Assembly: GCA_037441225.1 (NCBI GenBank)
Contig: JBBISU010000030.1
Location: forward strand, 1 to 34,740
DNA from: JBBFMJ01 sp037441225
Lineage (GTDB): Bacteria; Acidobacteriota; Thermoanaerobaculia; UBA2201
DNA: 34,740 bases
Reading direction: 5' to 3'
Shown here: positions 14,692 through 22,729 of the stretch, piece by piece
How positions within the stretch are numbered: position 1 is the first letter of the stretch
How the letters are laid out: every line of letters starts with the position of its first letter
Translations under genes and position numbers: made by a program
The notes under the pieces: model-generated
What the model saw: the letters and a program-made list of their open reading frames with translations, nothing else
Database searches by the model: none
What the model was told of the DNA's origin: nothing

Positions 14692-15334
14692 CTTTTCTCT
14701 TTTTCCTTCTGTTTGGGAAGTATCCTTAGAACTTCCTTCAAAACCAAAGGTTTCCTTAGAGAAAGGTTCAAAGATTGTTATTGCACCATTTTTGGTAATT
14801 TCGGAAAAGGAAGATGAACCAACTCCTTATGGGAAAAAAGCAGAAGAAGAGCTAAAAAATTACCTTGAAAAGATGCTTTCAAAAGGTGAATCTTTTTTGC
14901 CTATAAAGAGTTTTGGTATATCCTTACCTTCTTCAAATATTGAAAAATTAAAAAATGATTCAAGTTTTTGGATGAAAATTTGTGAGCAATATAATGGAAA
15001 TTTTGTTATATCAGGGGTTTTAAATTTTGAGATAAAGGAAAGGTCTGGTTATGAAGTTGAAGAGTATGTCTCTCCCTACGATGGAAGAATTTATAGAAGG
15101 CAGAAGCTTGTTGAAAGGACTGGTGTTTCCTTAGAACTTTTAATATGGGTTTTTGATGGGAAGGAAGGAAAACTTTTATATGATGAAAGTTTCAAACACT
15201 TTTTAGAAAAAAAGGGGAGCCATTATGATTTTGTAACTGCTTTTTTTGAGGGTGTTCATTCCTTTGAAAAAAAATTGGAACAAATATTTTTTAAAAGACC
15301 TGTTTTGCAAAAGAGGTATTTTTATGCTTTTTAG
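14645..15334 (+). CDS. Exported protein, CsgG-like or outer-membrane-assembly lipoprotein-like
   Basis: A 229-residue protein with a signal peptide (residues 1-21). The pattern KIVIAPFLVISEKEDE...YGKKAEEELKNYLEKML, then FVISGVLNFEIKERSG and LLIWVFDGKEGKLLYDESF, resembles the alpha/beta core of CsgG/TolB-N-type periplasmic proteins that gather at outer-membrane secretion sites. No lipobox is obvious. Overlaps on both sides (47 nt with the TPR gene, 11 nt with the next) put it in one envelope operon. The family call is by pattern, so treat it as tentative. Confidence 0.55.
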   Translation: MKGLKIILSLTILLLNFSLFPSVWEVSLELPSKPKVSLEKGSKIVIAPFLVISEKEDEPTPYGKKAEEELKNYLEKMLSKGESFLPIKSFGISLPSSNIEKLKNDSSFWMKICEQYNGNFVISGVLNFEIKERSGYEVEEYVSPYDGRIYRRQKLVERTGVSLELLIWVFDGKEGKLLYDESFKHFLEKKGSHYDFVTAFFEGVHSFEKKLEQIFFKRPVLQKRYFYAF

Positions 15335-18143
15335 ATTATTCTTTTTATTTCTTTTTGTTTCTACCTTTTCTTTTCCTTTTGGAAAAAACAAAATTGTTTA
15401 TAACAAATTCAATTTTAAAATTTATAGTACAACCCATTTTGAAATTTATTTTTATGATTTAGACGAAAAAACACTGGAAAAGGTTTCTTCAATGGCAGAA
15501 AGTGCTTATGATAAAATATCTTCAAAGTTTAATTATAAAATTGAAAAAACAATTCCTTTAATTTTATACAAAACCCATTTTGATTTTGAACAAACAAATG
15601 TTTTATTAAGTTTTATTCCAGAAGGTGTTGGTGCCTTTGCAGAGCCAATTAGAAACAGAATGGTAATGCCAATTGATTTACCCGAAGAAAGACTGCAAAA
15701 ATTGATTTTGCATGAATTAACCCACATATTTCAATTTGAATTTTTCTTTCAAAGACAAGTAGCAAAAGCATTAACCCAGCAAGTTCCTCAATGGTTTTTT
15801 GAAGGAATGGCATCTTATATGGCAAAAGATGAAAATTCCCAAGCAAGGATGATTTTAAGGGATTATGTATATAACGATAAAATTCCAACAATTACAACAA
15901 AAGGTATTTATGGCTATATGGCTTACAGATTTGGCCATGCTGTCTTTGATTTCATAGAAAAACAATGGGGGGAAGAGGGATTGAGAAGGTTTTTTTATGA
16001 ATACAGAACAAACTTAGAATCAACAGTTGAAAAGGCATTAAAAAGGGCTTTTGATATTGAACCATTAACCTTTGATCGACTTTTTAGGTTGTATTTGAGA
16101 AAATTATATGCAAATTATTTTGTTGAATGGAGTGAACCAGAAAATTATGGAACTCCATTAATTTTAAAAGAAAAATTTCAACAAGCCTCTTTTTTATCTC
16201 CTGTTCTCCTTCCTTCAACTGAACTCTTTGCAGCCATTACGACTTATAAAAATGATGTAGATATTGCTGTTTTTACAATAAAAGGCGATGAGGTCTTTGA
16301 AAACTTGACAGAAGGGCTTATCCATAGATTTGAGTATATTTCTTCACAATTTTTAACAACAGCTCCTGAGATGGGCAGGGATATTTCTATATCGCCAGAT
16401 GGAAATTTTGTTGCTTTTTTTGGAAGAAAGGAAAGGGGTAAAAATCTTTATTTGATAAATTTAATTTCAAAAAAAATTGAAAAGGAAATTCCAGTTCCCA
16501 TTGATCAGCCCTTATCACCTGTCTTTTCTCCAGATGGCAAAAAAATTGCCTTTCAAGGTTACAAAGATAACAAAGGGGATATATATATCTTAGATTTAGA
16601 AGATGGAAAAATAAATAATTTGACTAATGATTCATTTTATGATGGCTCACCTGTTTTCTCTCCAGATGGAAGATTTATTGTCTATTCTTCTATAAGAGGA
16701 AGTTATGCCCAACTTATAAAAATAAATCTCGAAAGCAAAGAAAAAGAACAATTAACTTTTTTGGAAGGCAATCACACTGATGCAGTATTTTCTCCAGATG
16801 GAAAGACAATATATTTTACTTGGGACAGGGAGGACTTCCCTAACATTTACAGAATGGATTTGGAATTAAAAATAGTTGAGCAAATTACAAAGGCAGGGAC
16901 TGGGTGTTTTCAGCCCTATGTAGGAAAGAGAGCAGATGGGAAGGAAATACTTTTATTTGTTGGACTTTTTAAAGGAAATTTTAAGGTTTATTCAATAGTT
17001 TCACCAAAAGCAATTTTATCCTTTGAAGAAATGGAAACAAAAAAACCATCTGAAGAAATATTTGAACCAGAAATATTTATTCCTTATCAAAAGGAAAAAA
17101 TAAAAGAAAAACTTAAGTCAAAATTGGAATTTACTTATGGTTCTATGGATGTAGGTATTTCAACAGATCAAAGAGTAACTGGAAGGGGATATTTGAGGTT
17201 TTCAGATATTCTTGGAAATCAATACTTTTTTGTTGATCTGGAAACAATTTCTACTTATTCCGATATAAATTTAATGTATTGGAATTTAAAAAGGAGAACT
17301 CAATGGGGTTATAATCTTTATGATATAAGATCCTACTACCTTATGGGTTATTCTGAGCCATCTGGAAGAATTGAGACAGAAGAAAGGTATAGGATTTCTG
17401 GTGCTACTTTTTATCTTATATATCCTTTCAATATATACAGCAGATTAAGTTTTGGGCTTGGCTATCAGTATGTAAAACTTAGGTTGCCTTATCTTTCAGG
17501 TATCTCTGATGGAATTCCTCAATATGATTTTATAGAATACAAGAGGGATTACCCATTTTTTATGACAATGTTTAACATAGATAATACAGTTGGAGATTGG
17601 CTTTCTCCTTTGGCTGGAACAAGAGGGCAAATCTCTTATTCCATATCTCCAAAGTTTTCAGGAAAACAGAAATTTATTGAAAGTAATATTGATATGAGGC
17701 ATTATATTTACATAACAGAAAAAAGCCAGTTTGCTATGAGATTTGTGGGTTTTTATTCTGGGGGCGAATATCCAACAATCTTTTCTTTTGGTGGAATTGA
17801 TACATTAAGGGGTTATGATTTTAGAGAAATTTTTGGAACAAGGGGATTTTTTACAAATTTTGAATTAAGGTTTCCACTTGTTTATGTACTCAATTCACCA
17901 ATTTTTAAATTTTATGATATCCAGGGAAGAATATTTTTAGATATGGGGGGTGCTTGGTTTAAGGATCAGCCCTTTCAATTTATCAAAGAAGGAAGATTAA
18001 AGGATGGAAAATCCAGTTATGGAATTGGTTTTACTATTAGATTTTTGGGATTTGATTGGAATTGGGATTGGGCATCCCTATGGGATTTTAAAGAGAGGGA
18101 TAAAAATATGAAATATTCTTTCTGGATTGGATATAAATTTTAG
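15324..18143 (+). CDS. Peptidase-MA-like metalloprotease / TolB-type propeller / BamA-like barrel fusion
   Basis: A 939-residue outer-membrane protein. After a signal peptide (1-20) comes a gluzincin zinc-protease domain with H130-E131-L-T-H134 and third ligand E160 in FFEGMASY. Next are four or more PD40 propeller blades, each with (F/I)SPDG, from about residue 350 to 510. The C-terminal third (about 610-939) is strand-rich and ends in features of Omp85/D15 barrels: GGIDTLRGYD and FFTNFELRFPLVY, an aromatic terminal residue. I choose ATG 15324 (AAGAGG upstream) over a TTG 26 codons earlier. It may process or assemble surface proteins. Similar fusions occur in several uncultured phyla; the substrate is unknown. 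Confidence 0.85.
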   Translation: MLFRLFFLFLFVSTFSFPFGKNKIVYNKFNFKIYSTTHFEIYFYDLDEKTLEKVSSMAESAYDKISSKFNYKIEKTIPLILYKTHFDFEQTNVLLSFIPEGVGAFAEPIRNRMVMPIDLPEERLQKLILHELTHIFQFEFFFQRQVAKALTQQVPQWFFEGMASYMAKDENSQARMILRDYVYNDKIPTITTKGIYGYMAYRFGHAVFDFIEKQWGEEGLRRFFYEYRTNLESTVEKALKRAFDIEPLTFDRLFRLYLRKLYANYFVEWSEPENYGTPLILKEKFQQASFLSPVLLPSTELFAAITTYKNDVDIAVFTIKGDEVFENLTEGLIHRFEYISSQFLTTAPEMGRDISISPDGNFVAFFGRKERGKNLYLINLISKKIEKEIPVPIDQPLSPVFSPDGKKIAFQGYKDNKGDIYILDLEDGKINNLTNDSFYDGSPVFSPDGRFIVYSSIRGSYAQLIKINLESKEKEQLTFLEGNHTDAVFSPDGKTIYFTWDREDFPNIYRMDLELKIVEQITKAGTGCFQPYVGKRADGKEILLFVGLFKGNFKVYSIVSPKAILSFEEMETKKPSEEIFEPEIFIPYQKEKIKEKLKSKLEFTYGSMDVGISTDQRVTGRGYLRFSDILGNQYFFVDLETISTYSDINLMYWNLKRRTQWGYNLYDIRSYYLMGYSEPSGRIETEERYRISGATFYLIYPFNIYSRLSFGLGYQYVKLRLPYLSGISDGIPQYDFIEYKRDYPFFMTMFNIDNTVGDWLSPLAGTRGQISYSISPKFSGKQKFIESNIDMRHYIYITEKSQFAMRFVGFYSGGEYPTIFSFGGIDTLRGYDFREIFGTRGFFTNFELRFPLVYVLNSPIFKFYDIQGRIFLDMGGAWFKDQPFQFIKEGRLKDGKSSYGIGFTIRFLGFDWNWDWASLWDFKERDKNMKYSFWIGYKF

Positions 18144-18151
18144 GAGGCTTT

Positions 18152-18913
18152 ATGGAATTTAAAATTGTAGGGGCTTATGGTGGTGAAAGTCCAAACCATA
18201 GGATGACTTGTTTTCTTTTAAATGAAAATGTTGCCTTGGATGCTGGTTCTCTCACAAGAGGTCTTACATTGGAAGAGCAATATAAGATTCAATCAATTGT
18301 AATTTCTCATAGCCATATGGATCACATCACAAGTTTGCCTTTCCTTGTAGAAAATGTCTTTGGCAAACAAAATGAGATTTTAACACTTTATTGTTCAAAA
18401 GAATCAATGACAAATATAAAGAAAAATATGTTTAATAATGATACCTGGCCTGATTTTACAAAGATACCCGAAAAAAGAATGCCAACCATAACTTTTAAGG
18501 AAATCATTCCAGAGATTTCCTTTGAAATTGGTGGCTTAATATTTTTGCCAATTAAAGTAAATCACATTGTCCCAACACTTGGCTTTTTGATAACAAACAA
18601 TAACTCTGCCATTTTATATTCTTCTGACACAGCACCTACAAAAAGGATTTGGGAAATTGCAAATGCCACACCAAATTTAAAAGCAGTTTTATTAGAGGTT
18701 TCTTTTGGAAATGATTTGGAAAATGTGGCAAAGGTTTCAAAGCATTTAGTTCCCAAAACAGTTAAGGAAGAGATAAAAAAGTTAAAAATGGATGTGCCTG
18801 TTTATCTTTATCATATGAAACCACCGTGGACTAAAAAAATAAAGAAAGAAATTGAAGATTTAAAAATAGAAAAATTAAAGTTTTTAATTCAAGATAAAGT
18901 ATATCATTTTTAA
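18152..18913 (+). CDS. MBL-fold metallohydrolase (class II cyclic-nucleotide phosphodiesterase-like)
   Basis: A 253-residue metallo-beta-lactamase-fold enzyme. The dinuclear metal motif is H53-S-H55-M-D57-H58, with further ligands in VNHIVP and SSDTAP and a late His in YHMKPPW. The N-terminal (GAYGGESP...TCFLLNENVALDAG) and overall length match proteins commonly annotated as 3',5'-cyclic-nucleotide phosphodiesterases of the class II type. RNase Z-like activity is the alternative. AGGAGG lies before the ATG, 8 bp after the barrel protein, so it belongs to the envelope operon. Its stop overlaps a possible small ORF by one base. Confidence 0.8.
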   Translation: MEFKIVGAYGGESPNHRMTCFLLNENVALDAGSLTRGLTLEEQYKIQSIVISHSHMDHITSLPFLVENVFGKQNEILTLYCSKESMTNIKKNMFNNDTWPDFTKIPEKRMPTITFKEIIPEISFEIGGLIFLPIKVNHIVPTLGFLITNNNSAILYSSDTAPTKRIWEIANATPNLKAVLLEVSFGNDLENVAKVSKHLVPKTVKEEIKKLKMDVPVYLYHMKPPWTKKIKKEIEDLKIEKLKFLIQDKVYHF

Positions 18914-19035
18914 TGAAAGTTCCTAAATGGATAATTTTTATGAGAACAGTTTTTATTTTTTTAATAATAATTTTTATTCTATTAATGTTTTTACTCCATA
19001 AGATGCTTACGCAAATACAAAGATTATCCAAATAA
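18913..19035 (+). CDS. Possible 40-residue single-span membrane peptide
   Basis: The start codon overlaps the preceding stop (TAATG), the same coupling used elsewhere in the window. The product has a basic N-terminus (KVPKW, R11), one strongly hydrophobic span (about residues 13-29) and a basic tail (HKMLTQIQRLSK). No family can be named. Its 3' part runs into an inverted-repeat arm, so it could also be a chance frame at the edge of repeat DNA. Confidence 0.45.
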   Translation: MKVPKWIIFMRTVFIFLIIIFILLMFLLHKMLTQIQRLSK

Positions 19036-19075
19036 TTTTTATCCAAAAAAATGCAATTTAAAATGAAATAAAATA

Positions 19076-19150
19076 GAGCAGTAGTGTAGGGGTCTCGTGC
19101 GACCCGTAAAATAATAATCAAAAAAATTTTAGCCGCAGGCTTTAGCCTGT
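19076..19150 (+). repeat. Interspersed hairpin repeat, copy 1
   Basis: The unit reads GAGCAGT-GTAGGGG-hairpin-CCCGTAA-AATCAAAA, then a second hairpin. Hairpin 1 is GGGTC/GACCC (19090-19105). Hairpin 2 is CAGGCT-TT-AGCCTG (19136-19149). A second, diverged copy lies at 19393. The GC-rich, hairpin-forming nature in AT-rich DNA suggests a REP-like family spread through the genome. Confidence 0.55.
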
Positions 19151-19190
19151 ATAATGTATTATTTATATATGTTATTTTTCGCAACCATAA

Positions 19191-19311
19191 AGAGGCTGTC
19201 TGGTAATTAAAATTTTTAAAATTGCCATACAATATATTGTTTTATCTTTTTTAATTATACCATATATATTGTGTACCACAAGTCAATATACCAGATTGTC
19301 GGACAGCCTCT
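19191..19311. mobile_element. MITE-like element with GAGGCTGTC terminal inverted repeats
   Basis: AGAGGCTGTC (19191-19200) and GACAGCCTCT (19302-19311) are exact inverted copies, and TGGTA / TACCAG just inside them extends the match after an 8-bp indel. The 121-bp interior is A/T-rich and non-coding. Termini of the GAGGCTGTC type are found on several DDE transposon families. I see no clear target-site duplication. A non-autonomous element is the best reading. Confidence 0.5.
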
Positions 19312-19392
19312 CTTTTGCCTGCGTAAAAACCTTTGGCCGTTGTCCGTGTCCGTTGGCTGTCTTTTATGGGAGTTATTGTAACAATTAAAAAA

Positions 19393-19497
19393 GAGCAGTT
19401 TGTAGGGGTTGTACAAGGCCCGTAAGTTAATCAAAATAGAACAAACAATCTTTATTTAAAATGAATCTTATAAAGGCCGCTCTTGTGGCGGCAGGAT
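19393..19497 (+). repeat. Interspersed hairpin repeat, copy 2
   Basis: GAGCAGTTTGTAGGGG...GGCCCGTAAGTTAATCAAAA repeats the order of copy 1 at 19076, and a second hairpin GCCGC/GCGGC follows (about 19476-19492). The shared modules with diverged loops mean the same repeat family, same orientation, about 320 bp apart. Confidence 0.55.
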
Positions 19498-19552
19498 AAA
19501 TAAAATAAAAATTTAAAGCTTATTTTACAAGCACAAGTTAATGGAATATTTA

Positions 19553-21436
19553 TTACATTTTGTCTGGTATTGGAATATTTAGAAGTTCCAAACCATTTTT
19601 TAAAGTTTCTTGAAATTGATATAATATAAATAATCTTTTATTATAAATATCTTCTTTTTCTTCTTTCAAAAAAGGATGGTTTGTATAAAAAATATGGAAG
19701 TCCTTTGCCAAGTCCAAAAGATAATAAACAAAAATAGAAGGGTCTAAATTTTTAATAGATTTTTCAACTTTTAAATCAAAGTTTTGACATAACATTAAAT
19801 ACCTCCAAAGATCCTCAGGCAAATTATCTATTGGATAAAAAACCTTAAGGGGCTTTTTTTCATCTTTTAATTTTCTTATCAAAGAGTTTATTCTAACCAT
19901 TGCATATTGAAGATAGGGTCCTGTATCACCATCAAAGTTTAATGCCTCATCAAAATCAAAGGTGATAACCTTCTCTTTTCCATATTTAAGAATGAATATC
20001 TTTAAAGCACCTATTGCAACCTTTTTTGAAATTTCTTCAATTTTCTTTTCATTCTTTTCCAAATTTCTTTTTTCGATTTCTTCCCTTGCCCTTTTTATTA
20101 AAATGTCAATAAAATCATCTGCTTTAACTCCAATACCTTTTCTTCCAGAAATTTTTGTCTCTTCAAAACCTAACTGTTTTGAGAGCTTTTCAGATAGTAT
20201 AACCATTTCATAAGAAAAGTGTATTGAATTTTCACTTTCCTTTTCATACCCCAAAAATTTTAAAGCTTCTTTTAAAATTTTTTGCAAATAACTCTGCCTT
20301 ACATCTATTACATTTATAACTATATTTCCATTTCCAAATGAAAAATCATTTATAAGATTTTCAGTTGTGCTTTCATAAACTATCTTTCCATCGGGATATT
20401 TATAAAAGGGTTTAAAAACAAAATTTGCATCAAGTATTCCAAATTTCCACAGTTGGTATGCAATGTCTTTTCCTGTATAAGTTACAGTTCCATTAGACCT
20501 TACCAAAATTTTTTCTAAACTTTCTTCTTCTTCTTTTTCTTTTAATGGCAAAACCCAGCAACCCTTCCTTTCACCTTCTTCTTCAAAAACTATTAAATTT
20601 TTTTCTTTTAACATTTTAAAGGTTCTTTCCCATAATTTTGATTTTAAAATTTCGCTTTCCTTTGGTAAAAGATCATATTTTATATTTAATCTTTCCATTG
20701 TTTTTAAGTGGCATAACATCATCTTTTCAGAAAGCTTTTTTGCAAAATTTGCCTCTGGTTCAACACCCTCTTCTATTTTTTTTAACACATCATTCCTTAA
20801 ATTTAAATAATATTTATCCTCCTCAATTAATTTTGAAACCTTTGAATATAAATCCCAGGTATAATAATCTAACTTTTCTCTATCCAAAAACTTTAAATCC
20901 TTTCTTTCAATATAAATTAATCCTAAAACAACATCAGCAACCTGAACACCTGTATTATCAATATAATTATGGACTTCAACATTATAATTTAGATGTTTGA
21001 AAAAACTTGCTATAGTATCGCCTAAAATTGCATTCCTCAAATGTCCTATGTGAGCTGCTTTATTTGGATTTATATTTGTATGCTCTATTATTATCTTTTC
21101 CCTTTTCTTTTCTTTTCTTTTTTTAAATTTTATTAAATTATCAATGAAAAATTTTTTATCAAAAAAGAAATTAATATAACCTGGTGGAGCAGGTAAAACT
21201 CTATGGGGTAAAATTTCTTTTTTCAATTCCTCTGAAATTTCCTTAGCAATTTCAAAGGGATTTTTTTTTAATTCTTTTGCAATTTTCAAAGGAAAAGAAA
21301 AAGAAATATCCCCAAATTTTAAATTTGGAGGTTCTTCTGCAAAAATTAAAATTTCTAAATTATATTTTTCTTTCAAATAGTTTTGGAAAATCTCTGAAAG
21401 CTCAATTGCTAACCTATCTTTCAACAAGGTATCCAA
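19553..21436 (-). CDS. argS: Arginyl-tRNA synthetase
   Basis: A 627-residue class I synthetase that charges tRNA-Arg. Residues 1-100 form the ArgS-specific N-terminal domain (NLKFGDISFSFPLKIAK). HIGH is at 129-132 within NPNKAAHIGHLRNAI. The second signature is SGRKGIGVKADDFID in place of KMSK, as is usual for ArgS. The anticodon-binding helical domain starts at DTGPYLQYAMVRI and the protein ends in PIPDKM, a typical ArgS tail. It is the last gene of the six-gene operon; its start lies 23 nt inside the mini-HMA gene. Confidence 0.96.
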   Translation of the reverse strand: MDTLLKDRLAIELSEIFQNYLKEKYNLEILIFAEEPPNLKFGDISFSFPLKIAKELKKNPFEIAKEISEELKKEILPHRVLPAPPGYINFFFDKKFFIDNLIKFKKRKEKKREKIIIEHTNINPNKAAHIGHLRNAILGDTIASFFKHLNYNVEVHNYIDNTGVQVADVVLGLIYIERKDLKFLDREKLDYYTWDLYSKVSKLIEEDKYYLNLRNDVLKKIEEGVEPEANFAKKLSEKMMLCHLKTMERLNIKYDLLPKESEILKSKLWERTFKMLKEKNLIVFEEEGERKGCWVLPLKEKEEEESLEKILVRSNGTVTYTGKDIAYQLWKFGILDANFVFKPFYKYPDGKIVYESTTENLINDFSFGNGNIVINVIDVRQSYLQKILKEALKFLGYEKESENSIHFSYEMVILSEKLSKQLGFEETKISGRKGIGVKADDFIDILIKRAREEIEKRNLEKNEKKIEEISKKVAIGALKIFILKYGKEKVITFDFDEALNFDGDTGPYLQYAMVRINSLIRKLKDEKKPLKVFYPIDNLPEDLWRYLMLCQNFDLKVEKSIKNLDPSIFVYYLLDLAKDFHIFYTNHPFLKEEKEDIYNKRLFILYQFQETLKNGLELLNIPIPDKM

Positions 21437-21629
21437 GCTCCTCTATTTTTCTTATTACTTCTTTTAAATTAAAATTCTCTCCAAAAATTTTAATATTTTT
21501 ATTTTTTAAATCCAACTCAAACTTCAAACTACTAAAGGAAGCAGAAAGTTCCTTTGAAAGATAATTTTTGCAATGGATACAAAGAAGAGAGGGAATATAT
21601 ATTTCAGTTTTTTTAATTTCTTTTATCAC
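21414..21629 (-). CDS. Mini heavy-metal-associated (HMA) domain protein
   Basis: A 71-residue protein with the beta-alpha-beta-beta-alpha-beta pattern of copper chaperones: strand KTEIYIP, metal loop C17-I-H-C20, helix KNYLSKELSASF, strands KFELDL and NIKIFG, helix LKEVIRKIEELGY. CxxC at this position binds Cu(I) in Atx1/CopZ proteins. The canonical MTC context is replaced by LLC, so binding is likely but altered. It overlaps both the aminomutase gene (17 nt) and argS (23 nt), so it is made with them and not with the distant efflux genes. Confidence 0.75.
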   Translation of the reverse strand: MIKEIKKTEIYIPSLLCIHCKNYLSKELSASFSSLKFELDLKNKNIKIFGENFNLKEVIRKIEELGYLVER

Positions 21630-22728
21630 CTTTTATATCTTCAAAATCAAAGACAAGCTGAACATTTTCGTATGCCATTTTGTCTTTTTCATTTATTTCT
21701 GGATAAAAAATTGTTTTACCTTGAAAATTTTTAAGAAGAATACCATCAGGCAAAACCTTTTGCAAATATTTTGGAAATAATGGAATCTTCCCTCCACCAC
21801 CTGGTGAATCAAGAACAAATTTTGGAATACACATACCTGAAAGATTCCCTTGAAGTTTTTGCATAACTTCTATTCCTTTCCCCAAAGGAGTTCTAAAGTG
21901 GTGAGTGCCTTCAACCAAATCTGCTTGATATAAATAATAGGGCTTCACTCTAAACTTTAAAAGTTTTCTAAAAAGCTCTGCTAATATTTTTGGATCATCA
22001 TTTACACCTTTTAAAAGAACTGACTGATTTCCTAAAGGTATCCCAGAATCAGCAAGGGCTTCTATTGCCTTTTCTGCTTCTTCTGTTAATTCCATTGGAT
22101 GGTTAAAATGGGTATTTATATATATCGGATGATATTTCTTTAGCATTTTACAAAGATTTGGAGTAATCCTTATAGGAAGTGTACAAACCATTCTTGTTCC
22201 AATCCTTATAACTTCCAAATGTTTTATCCTTCTTAAAGAAACTAAAATTTCTTCCAATATTTCATCTGAAAGGGTAAGGGGGTCTCCTCCTGATATTATT
22301 ATTTCCCTTATTTGTTGGTTTTCGCTTATATATTTTATTGCCCTTTTTACATCTTCCCTCCTTACAGCTCTTTTTCCTACAAGCCTTTTTCTTGTACAAA
22401 ATCTACAATAAACTGCACAGATATTTGTAACCATTAGAAGAGCTCTATCAGGATACCTGTGCACAAGAGAAGGAACTGGGCTTTGTTCTTCTTCGCTTAA
22501 AGGGTCTGGAATACCTACAATATCTTGTAATTCCTTTTCATCTGGTATAGCTTGTTTGAAAATAGGGTCCTCAATGTTTTGGATTAAATTAAAATAATAG
22601 GGAGTTATTCTCATTGGAAAAATTGAAATAACATTATTCAAAAGATTAAAATCAATTTGAGGGAATTTTTTAATCAATTCTTCTGGCTTTTTAATGCTTT
22701 TTTGCATCTCTTTTTGCCATTTTTCCAT
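21613..22728 (-). CDS. kamA: Lysine 2,3-aminomutase-type radical SAM enzyme (KamA family)
   Basis: A 371-residue PLP- and 4Fe4S-dependent enzyme that shifts the alpha-amino group of L-lysine to C3 (beta-lysine). Numbering from the chosen start, the radical SAM cluster is C104-x3-C108-x2-C111 (CAVYCRFC), SGGDPL follows at about 146-151, the lysine-binding aspartates of known aminomutases are matched by D270 (QADLVEGTHHFRTP) and D307 (VLDSPGGGGK), and K314 is the PLP lysine. EpmB lacks the latter PGGGGK context, so a free-lysine or lysine-like substrate is favoured. Start 22728 is set by GGAGG eight bases upstream; a start at 22743 would overlap the GNAT gene. Confidence 0.9.
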   Translation of the reverse strand: MEKWQKEMQKSIKKPEELIKKFPQIDFNLLNNVISIFPMRITPYYFNLIQNIEDPIFKQAIPDEKELQDIVGIPDPLSEEEQSPVPSLVHRYPDRALLMVTNICAVYCRFCTRKRLVGKRAVRREDVKRAIKYISENQQIREIIISGGDPLTLSDEILEEILVSLRRIKHLEVIRIGTRMVCTLPIRITPNLCKMLKKYHPIYINTHFNHPMELTEEAEKAIEALADSGIPLGNQSVLLKGVNDDPKILAELFRKLLKFRVKPYYLYQADLVEGTHHFRTPLGKGIEVMQKLQGNLSGMCIPKFVLDSPGGGGKIPLFPKYLQKVLPDGILLKNFQGKTIFYPEINEKDKMAYENVQLVFDFEDIKGDKRN

Positions 22729-22729
22729 T

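Larger units (their letters stand above)
18991..19376. repeat. Nested imperfect inverted repeat in a gene-free region
   Basis: Outer arms TTACTCCATAA (from 18991) and TTATGGGAGTTA (to 19376), and inner arms TTACGCAAA (from about 19007) and TTTGCCTGCGTAA (19313-19325), are inverted copies in matching order. They enclose one interspersed hairpin repeat and a MITE-like element. The whole 19036-19552 stretch shows no gene; it also holds a GTTGTCCGTGTCCGTTGGCTG tract (about 19339) of short near-repeats. Confidence 0.4.

Noticed and set aside
15246..15323. Upstream TTG start for the protease-barrel fusion
   Set aside because: It lies inside the preceding gene, and a proper signal peptide begins at ATG 15324 behind AAGAGG.
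18914..19552. CRISPR array or structured RNA gene
   Set aside because: Repeats are too few, unequal in spacing and diverged; no cas gene and no tRNA or rRNA pattern is present.
21613..22728. KamA as EpmB (EF-P beta-lysylation)
   Set aside because: It keeps both Asp residues in HFRTP and LDSPGGGGK contexts as in lysine aminomutases, which EpmB lacks in my recollection, and no EpmA or EF-P gene is nearby.
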